The notes under the pieces: generated by a model | Database searches by the model: none | The model's input: the letters and a program-made list of their open reading frames with translations, nothing else | What the model was told of the DNA's origin: nothing | Translations under genes and position numbers: made by a program | Shown here: positions 58,644 to 64,000 of the stretch, one piece after another | Position numbering within the stretch: the stretch's first letter is position 1 | Layout of the letters: every line of letters begins with the position of its first letter | NCBI RefSeq assembly: GCF_024181585.1 | Contig: NZ_CP054258.1 | Span: forward strand, 806,001 to 870,000 | From: Treponema socranskii subsp. buccale | Lineage (GTDB): Bacteria > Spirochaetota > Spirochaetia > Treponematales > Treponemataceae | DNA: 64,000 bases | Direction of reading: 5' to 3'

Positions 58644-59137
58644 AGCGATACTCCATTGCCGCCTTGCTGCGCGGCCTCTTCCGCAAGCTTTTTGCGAAAT
58701 TCGATAAGCTTTGTTTTTATTTCGGGGTATTTCAATGCAATAATTTCGAGAGCGAGGTAGGCGGCGTTTTTCGCGTTTCCGATGCCGACGGTTGCGACCG
58801 GAATTTGCGGCGGCATCTGCACGATGGAAAGGAGCGCGTCGAAACCTGCAAGACCGTTCGATCCTTCCGATACGCTTTCAAGGGGTACGCCGATAACCGG
58901 AAGCACCGTCATACCTGCGATCACACCGGGAAGGGCGGCTGCAAGGCCGGCGCCCGCGATGATCACGTCGGCGCCTTCACGTTCGACTTTTTCGACCGTC
59001 GCACGGAGCAGGCTTGCCGCACGGTGCGCGGAGATGATAAACGCTTCGTATTCGACGCCGAAGTCTTTTAACACGTCGGCAGCCTTTGTCATTTTTGCCG
59101 TATCGGATTTCGAGCCGAAAAAGATTGCGACTTTCAT
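58640..59137 (-). CDS. purE: Phosphoribosylaminoimidazole carboxylase/mutase, class I-like
   Basis: Forms CAIR in purine synthesis, 165 residues. The class I signatures are [46 protein letters not shown] and [18 protein letters not shown], so the substrate should be N5-CAIR made by PurK rather than AIR plus CO2 as in class II. No purK gene is nearby. ATG at 59137 follows a -10 box by exactly 6 nt, predicting a leaderless message that heads the pur operon. No purine riboswitch-like region precedes it; the predicted start lies at the ATG itself. Confidence 0.94.
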   Translation of the reverse strand: MKVAIFFGSKSDTAKMTKAADVLKDFGVEYEAFIISAHRAASLLRATVEKVEREGADVIIAGAGLAAALPGVIAGMTVLPVIGVPLESVSEGSNGLAGFDALLSIVQMPPQIPVATVGIGNAKNAAYLALEIIALKYPEIKTKLIEFRKKLAEEAAQQGGNGVSL

Positions 59138-59143
59138 AGACGA

Positions 59144-59172
59144 ACTATATCACAAGAGGCGCGCACAATCAA
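59144..59172 (-). promoter_or_regulatory. Promoter of the purE-C-F-M-N operon, leaderless geometry
   Basis: On the minus strand TTGATT (59172-59167), 17-bp spacer, TATAGT (59149-59144), 6 nt (TCGTCT), ATG at 59137. A TG one base before the -10 makes it an extended -10 as well. There is no Shine-Dalgarno and no leader in which a riboswitch could lie. Confidence 0.7.
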
Positions 59173-59190
59173 GATTGCAATTCTATGATG

Positions 59191-59447
59191 CAGGGATTCC
59201 GCATGAAAAATGTATACATAGAAAAGAGACATAATATAAAATAAAAAAGGCGGAACGCGAGGCAGCGGCAATGCCGCCGAGCCGCTCAGACCGATGGCAA
59301 GCGAACTTTTTGGTAAAAAAGTTCGCGCAGTCCGATTCCAATCACGGTCTGCCGCGGCGAACGGCAGGGCTGCTGCCGGGAGTGCAGCCGATTTTTTACG
59401 GTAATGGTTATTTTTTGAGGAATATAGATTCTCATGCGTAAGCCCTG
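59191..59447 (+). repeat. Family A repeat copy 4 (uninterrupted, full length)
   Basis: Runs from CAGGGATTCCGCATGAAAAA through AAAAAAGGCGGAACGCGAGG, CAGACCGATGGCAAGC, the GAACTTTTTGG/AAAAAAGTTC hairpin, ACGGTCTGCCGCGGCGAACG, GGCTGCTGCCGGGAGTGCAG plus GATTTTTTAC, to TATAGATTCTCATGCGTAAG. It matches copy 1 over its whole length apart from the nested insertion there. It lies between divergent purE and pgi. Confidence 0.87.
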
Positions 59448-59921
59448 TTCTATGATGTCGGGATATTTACTGAGAGAGAGCAGCCGATCAATACGCCGCC
59501 CGGCGCAAATAATATGAAAGCACCGCACCAGACCGCATAAATATGTTATAATATCGCATATTTATACAATCACATCATTCGGCAAAAATCGTCCGGAACC
59601 TCTCAAAACAGGCCGATTTTCCGCACTTTTTTGCAAATTTACAATAAAAATTATTAATTTTCAATACCCGCGCTATTGCATAAATATACGGTTTTCGCAC
59701 AATTCTTTTCGCTCTGAATTGCCTGAAAAAATCATATGAAGGCGATATCGCTCATCCGCTTCAGCATTCATACAAGGCGATCCCTTCGCTTCGAACGCAA
59801 TCATCGCCCCTCGCTTGACTATCTTTTTTTTCGTATTTTTGTTAAAGTAATGGGCATAAGCGCCGGCGCACAGCCGCTTTGCAAACGCTTTACATTTATC
59901 GTATCGATTCCGAGGTATTTT
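59448..59921. other. AT-rich intergenic region upstream of pgi
   Basis: About 470 bp with no gene. AT-rich tracts such as TATAATATCGCATATTTATA and AAAATTATTAATTTTCAA are present. An open frame in line with pgi runs from 59736 but is not believable as protein. The pgi promoter should lie here but no single -35/-10 pair stands out. Confidence 0.5.
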
Positions 59922-61514
59922 ATGAAAACTGTCGAATGGTGCAATCTCAACAAACTGGAAAGCTACAAAAAACTTCTTTCGCTGAAAGGAGCCGTTTCCG
60001 TCAAAAACGCTTTAAAAGGAGCGGCGGGTGCAAAGCGCATCGCGGACTTTTCGATTCCGATGAGTTCCGGCCTCACTTATAACTATGCGGCAAAAGAAGT
60101 GAACCGGCAAATCCTTTCGATTTTCAAATCGCTTGTCAAAGAAGCGTCGCTCATCGAAAAGTTTTCCGCGCTCTACAACGGAGAAGTCGTCAACACGGGA
60201 GAAGGGCGCATGGTGCTCCATCATTTGACGCGGGGCAGACTCGGCAAAGACGTATTCGACGGAAATGTAAACAAGCGCGATTTTTATACCGCACAGCAAA
60301 AAGCGATCGCGGACTTCGCCGAGCGCGTGCATTCGGGAAAACTCGTAAATGAAAAAGGCGAGCCTTATACGGCAGTGTGCCAAATCGGCATCGGCGGAAG
60401 CGATTTGGGGCCGAGAGCGCTCTACCTCGCTCTTGAAAATTGGGCGACGGCGAACGATAAGTTCAAAATGAAAGCGCATTTTATTTCGAATGTCGATCCG
60501 GACGACGGAGCTGCCGTCATCGCGTCTCTCGATCCTTCCCGTACGATTTTTATCCTCGTTTCGAAAAGCGGTACGACGCTTGAAACGCTTACGAATCAAA
60601 TGTTCGTCGCCGATTTTATTAAAAAAGCCGGCTGCGATCCGGCAAAACACATGATCGCCGTAACGAGCGAAACGAGTCCGCTTGCAAAGAGCAGGGATTT
60701 TCTCGCGGCATTTTTTATGGACGATTATATCGGCGGACGTTATTCGTCGTCGAGCGCCGTCGGAGGAGCGGTGCTGAGCCTCGCGTTCGGCGCTGACGTA
60801 TTCGAAAAAATTCTTAAAGGCATGGCGGCTGAAGACAAGCTTGCAACGGAAACCGACCTCTCAAAAAACGCAGCTCTCATGGACGCGCTCATCGGAGTGT
60901 ATGAGCGTAACGTGCAGGGCTATCCGATGACGGCGGTGCTCCCTTATTCGCAGGCGCTCGTGCGCTTTCCCGCTCATTTGCAGCAGCTCGATATGGAATC
61001 GAACGGCAAAAGCGTCAACCGCTTCGGCAAAAAAATCAATTATGTGACGGGACCCGTCATATTCGGCGAGCCGGGTACGAACGGACAGCATTCGTTTTAT
61101 CAGCTTTTACATCAGGGAACGAATATCGTGCCGCTCCAGTTTATCGCTTTCAGAGAAAGCCAAGCCGGCAAAGACATCGTCGTCAAAGGTTCGACGAGCC
61201 AAAAAAAACTCGGTGCGAACGTAGCCGCGCAGATCATCGCGTTTGCATGCGGCAAAGACGACGATAATCCGAATAAATATTTTGCAGGAGAGCGGCCGTC
61301 CTCCGTCATCTACGGTGAAAAACTCACGCCCGAAGCGCTCGGTGCGCTCCTTTCGCACTACGAAAACAAAGTGATGTTTCAAGGATTTTTATGGAATATC
61401 AACAGTTTCGATCAGGAAGGCGTACAGCTCGGCAAAAAACTTGCGAATGCGGTGCTCGAAAATAAAATGGAAGCGAACCTCAAAGCGTACGCCGAACTGC
61501 TCATAAAGCGATAA
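59922..61514 (+). CDS. pgi: Glucose-6-phosphate isomerase
   Basis: Interconverts glucose 6-phosphate and fructose 6-phosphate in glycolysis, 530 residues. Family signatures: QIGIGGSDLGPRALYLAL (substrate loop), FISNVDPDDGAAVIAS, LVSKSGTTLETLTNQ, GGRYSSSSAVGGAVLSLAFG and GEPGTNGQHSFYQLLHQGT. The catalytic Glu lies in FGEPGTNGQ-region and the His in QHSFYQLLHQ. The ATG at 59922 is chosen for its CGAGGT site and match to the usual N-terminus; the frame is open 62 codons upstream. The length agrees with the ~530-residue bacterial type. Confidence 0.95.
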   Translation: MKTVEWCNLNKLESYKKLLSLKGAVSVKNALKGAAGAKRIADFSIPMSSGLTYNYAAKEVNRQILSIFKSLVKEASLIEKFSALYNGEVVNTGEGRMVLHHLTRGRLGKDVFDGNVNKRDFYTAQQKAIADFAERVHSGKLVNEKGEPYTAVCQIGIGGSDLGPRALYLALENWATANDKFKMKAHFISNVDPDDGAAVIASLDPSRTIFILVSKSGTTLETLTNQMFVADFIKKAGCDPAKHMIAVTSETSPLAKSRDFLAAFFMDDYIGGRYSSSSAVGGAVLSLAFGADVFEKILKGMAAEDKLATETDLSKNAALMDALIGVYERNVQGYPMTAVLPYSQALVRFPAHLQQLDMESNGKSVNRFGKKINYVTGPVIFGEPGTNGQHSFYQLLHQGTNIVPLQFIAFRESQAGKDIVVKGSTSQKKLGANVAAQIIAFACGKDDDNPNKYFAGERPSSVIYGEKLTPEALGALLSHYENKVMFQGFLWNINSFDQEGVQLGKKLANAVLENKMEANLKAYAELLIKR

Positions 61515-61680
61515 GGTCGAAAAGCGGTGCTTAAAAGCACAACCGGAGCGTAAGCGGGGATTTCGCTGTGAGAGCCGCGTTCTCATACGTCTGCAAAGAT
61601 TGTACGACGGCCATCCTCGCCGAAAGCATACTTTTATTTTAAAATACGTTCGCACTCGGCATTCGGACTTTTATTAATTT

Positions 61681-63168
61681 TCACTTTACGGCATCCGTGC
61701 GCCGCTTGAGCGTAACCGTTTTTCCTTTGAGTTCGGCTTTGTAGATTTCGCAGTAAGCGATGCGTTTATCTACGATGCCGAGCCTCACGATTTCGCTTTC
61801 GGTCGCGCCCGGCATTCCTTCCATACCGTTGAATAAAAAATTTCCGAGGCTGTAGACGATGAGGCTTTTGCCGTACCATTCGACGCTCTGGAGGACGTGC
61901 GGGTGACTTCCGAATACGACGTCGGCGCCCGCGCTGCACAAAGCTTCGTACAAGCGGCGCTGACTTTGTGTCGGCGTAAAGCGGTATTCTTCTCCGCCGT
62001 GCACGTTTACGATGACGAAAGCGCCCGCATCTTTTTCTTTTTTGATGCTTTCCAAAAGCTCGTCGCTCTGCCACAAAATACCCGCCCGCGTGTCGGTCGC
62101 AGTTGCAGTCGTTTTGCCGTTAAAGCCCGAGCGTTCGACGGGAAAGGCGCCGCATGAGATGATCGCGAACGTCGTGTCTCCGACGGTTTTATGATAAAAC
62201 TTTTTTGCCTCGTCCGCATTGCGTCCCGCTCCGCTTGTCGGTATGCCGTACTTTTCAAAAGCGGCGAGCGTGTCCTTAAAACCTTCTTCTCCGAAATCGT
62301 ACGAGTGATTATTCGCCTGCATGAGATAATCGAATCCCGCGTCTTTTAAGTGCGGCAGCACTCTTTCGTCGAAACGGAACGTATAAGTTTTTACCGCATT
62401 GTTTTTTGAAGACGTTACGACGCCTTCGAGATTTCCGATCGTAATATCGTTTTTTTGCAAAACCGAAAGCGTATTTCCGAATACCGTTTCGAGGCCGTCC
62501 GGACGATCGATTAAAATTTCCTGTACACCGCGCGCAACCATGATGTCGCCGACGCTTGCAACGAAAATCGTTTTACATGCGGATGCGTTTTTCGGCGCAA
62601 AGAGGGCTTTGCAGAGTGCGGTGAATTTTTCCGCATATCTTTTATCGTATGAGACGCACACGGCGTAGCGCTTTACGGAAAGTGCATAGCCTTCGCTTCC
62701 GGCATAGACGCCGTCAACCGGAAGCGCGCGATTACCCTCCGGCATTGAAGCCGCCTCGGAAAAAGAGACGCTCGCATCGGGAGAAAGGAGCGATGCTTGC
62801 GGCGTTCCGTCGTTTGTAAAATCCGCTTTTACCGAAGGAAGCAGTTCCGTTTCGGATAACAGATAATAGACTTCGTTTTCGCTTCGTGCTTCTTTTGCGA
62901 TCGGCACTTCTGTCCTTTCCGAAATTCGTCCTATCGTAACGGGAACGGCGCCGAAAAACGAGGGGCGCATGTTTTCGCTTTCTTTTATAAAGCGGAACGA
63001 AGGCTTTTCGCTTTGCACCGCTTCGAATTCCGCTTTGTAGGATTCGTAGAGCGCATCCGACACGCGGACGAAAAGTCTTGCAGGACGGAATGCTCTTAGG
63101 GCGAGAGCGATAAAAAAAAGCGATGCGAGAGCAAAAAAAATCGCTCGTATTTTCTTGGGATACATCAT
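61681..63168 (-). CDS. CapA family membrane-anchored protein (second copy)
   Basis: A 495-residue protein with an N-terminal anchor (AIFFALASLFFIALALRAF). A ~190-residue domain without clear relatives follows, then the CapA metallophosphatase-like domain: TIFVASVGDIMVARGVQE, ITIGNLEGVVTSSKNN, YLMQANNHSYDFGEEGFKDT, FVIVNVHGGEEYRFTPT, DVVFGSHPHVLQSVEWYG and YSLGNFLFNG. All metal-type residues (Asp, Asn, His) are there. It is longer than the CapA lipoprotein at 43556 because of the N-terminal region. Its start overlaps by 4 nt the stop of the upstream TPR gene, so they are coupled. Confidence 0.85.
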   Translation of the reverse strand: MMYPKKIRAIFFALASLFFIALALRAFRPARLFVRVSDALYESYKAEFEAVQSEKPSFRFIKESENMRPSFFGAVPVTIGRISERTEVPIAKEARSENEVYYLLSETELLPSVKADFTNDGTPQASLLSPDASVSFSEAASMPEGNRALPVDGVYAGSEGYALSVKRYAVCVSYDKRYAEKFTALCKALFAPKNASACKTIFVASVGDIMVARGVQEILIDRPDGLETVFGNTLSVLQKNDITIGNLEGVVTSSKNNAVKTYTFRFDERVLPHLKDAGFDYLMQANNHSYDFGEEGFKDTLAAFEKYGIPTSGAGRNADEAKKFYHKTVGDTTFAIISCGAFPVERSGFNGKTTATATDTRAGILWQSDELLESIKKEKDAGAFVIVNVHGGEEYRFTPTQSQRRLYEALCSAGADVVFGSHPHVLQSVEWYGKSLIVYSLGNFLFNGMEGMPGATESEIVRLGIVDKRIAYCEIYKAELKGKTVTLKRRTDAVK

Positions 63169-64000
63169 TTTATTAATTTTGACAGCTCCTCGTTCAGTTT
63201 CCGCATTTCGGCATTGTTCGGGTCTAAGGCGACGACCTGTTTGAGATAATACTGCGCTTTACGGTAGTCGCGTTTTTCATAGTAGATTTCATAGAGTCTG
63301 AAAAGCGCGTCCGCATTTCTCGGGTTTGCGATGAGGCTCGAACGCAAATCGGTAAGAGAATCTTCTTCCGCCGTATCCAAAAAACTCCTTCGGTAATAAA
63401 AAAAACTCCGCATTCGCGAAGAAGATGCCGGCAGGCGGGAATTGATAAGCGAAAGCGCCTGTGCACTCCGGCCGGTTTTACTCAGCACGACGATGTATGA
63501 CTGCACTATATCGTCGTCGTCGGGATTTTCGGCGTACAGCGGCGAGATGAGATTCCACGCTTCATCGTTCCTTCCGAGTTCGAGGCAGATGCGGATATGT
63601 ACGAATATGTCGCTTCGAATCGCCTCGCTTGAAGCGACGAGCGCTTTGCTCGAATCGTATGCGCTCTTCCATTTTCCGTCGTGCATCAATCCGTCAATTT
63701 CATAACGTTTCGCTTCCGTATTTGCAGGATCGATTTCAAGTGCGCGCTTTGCAAATTCTTCGGCGGTAAAACCCGCAAGCGGAGCGGACGTCGAAGAAGC
63801 CAGACGCGCGGCAAAGAGGAGGACGTCCAAATCGTTCGGATACAGCGAAAGCGCGCGCTCGATCGTTTCTGATGCGGCTGCAAAGTTTTTACTCCACTCG
63901 TACTGCAGGCGGGCGCGGAGCAAAAGATAGGCACGGGAAGACGTATCCTGCCTCGCGTACACGTCGAGGAGGGATGCCGCCCTGATGTAATCGCCTCTGC
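63165..64000 (-). CDS. TPR-repeat protein, 3' part (cut by window edge)
   Basis: The frame is open through the right edge (upstream residues RGDYIRAASLLDVYARQD fit the repeat pattern), so the start is outside the window. About 278 residues are visible with tetratricopeptide repeats: AYLLLRARLQYEWSKNFAAA, LDVLLFAARLASSTSAPLAG, AEEFAKRALEIDPANTEAKR, ADALFRLYEIYYEKRDYRKA and AQYYLKQVVALDPNNAEMRK. TPRs bind proteins; coupling with the CapA-type gene (4-nt overlap) suggests a joint envelope role. A GTG at 63962 is only an internal codon. Confidence 0.85.
   Translation of the reverse strand, partial: RGDYIRAASLLDVYARQDTSSRAYLLLRARLQYEWSKNFAAASETIERALSLYPNDLDVLLFAARLASSTSAPLAGFTAEEFAKRALEIDPANTEAKRYEIDGLMHDGKWKSAYDSSKALVASSEAIRSDIFVHIRICLELGRNDEAWNLISPLYAENPDDDDIVQSYIVVLSKTGRSAQALSLINSRLPASSSRMRSFFYYRRSFLDTAEEDSLTDLRSSLIANPRNADALFRLYEIYYEKRDYRKAQYYLKQVVALDPNNAEMRKLNEELSKLIK

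Noticed and set aside
59138..59200. Purine riboswitch before the pur operon
   Set aside because: The promoter sits immediately before the purE ATG, leaving no leader RNA, and no riboswitch core was seen.
59736..59921. 62-residue N-terminal extension of pgi
   Set aside because: It has no RBS, unusual Arg/Phe-rich composition and is not part of known glucose-6-phosphate isomerases; a good RBS precedes 59922.

Overview
The window looks like chromosome of a spirochaete, most likely a Treponema with a mid-range G+C content. This rests on the character of the proteins and on gene order (ribF-rpsO-pnp, LptF/LptG-type permeases next to tgt, a bactofilin, lysine/alanine-rich enzyme tails). I could not run a search, so the genus is an inference. 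No tRNA, rRNA, CRISPR array, prophage or transposase gene was seen. The chromosome is dense and mostly housekeeping, but many gaps between genes are filled by short structured repeats.

Layout. 1-8.0 kb: end of an unknown gene, a glycosyltransferase, then a LacI-type regulator with a sugar ABC importer (binding protein plus two permeases, no ATPase) and a large glycosidase-like protein. 8.2-17.4 kb: HAD phosphatase, rRNA methyltransferase, miaA, tatD, a lone HPt protein, an oversized signal peptidase I, coaX and hisS. 17.4-19.1 kb: an FGE/SUMF1-domain lipoprotein behind an elaborate leader. 19.4-26.2 kb (minus): DUF1622 protein, then one operon joining nucleotide-sugar genes (capD-like, degT-like) to a divergent xanthine-dehydrogenase-like trio. 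26.4-31.2 kb: two envelope proteins including a SPOR protein, ilvE, FAD synthetase and rpsO. 31.6-39.6 kb: pnp, dut, two lptF/G-type genes, tgt and a HEAT-repeat protein. 39.8-46.1 kb (minus): URO-D-like protein, DEAH helicase, CapA lipoprotein, pta. 46.5-54.5 kb: bactofilin, TPR protein, mtaB-like, parE, LUD protein, then a scrambled patch with an AT-rich leucine-repeat-like ORF, a gene scrap, a truncated HlyD-like ORF and an intact FGE-SH3 protein. 54.6-59.1 kb (minus): purE-C-F-M-N operon. 59.9-64 kb: pgi, a second CapA protein and a TPR protein running off the edge.

Four themes stand out. (1) Three unrelated enzymes (IlvE, Pta, ParE) carry long histone-H1-like Lys/Ala tails at the N-terminus, and in each the translation or transcription signal sits at the start of the tail. 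(2) Many genes have a -10 box 6-9 nt before the start codon and no Shine-Dalgarno site, six of them at exactly 6 nt, which predicts leaderless mRNAs. (3) At least three families of intergenic hairpin repeats recur; one copy is inserted inside another, and one family seems to carry an outward-facing promoter. (4) The xanthine-dehydrogenase-like complex has lost canonical catalytic and iron-sulfur motifs and lies in an operon with sugar-nucleotide enzymes.
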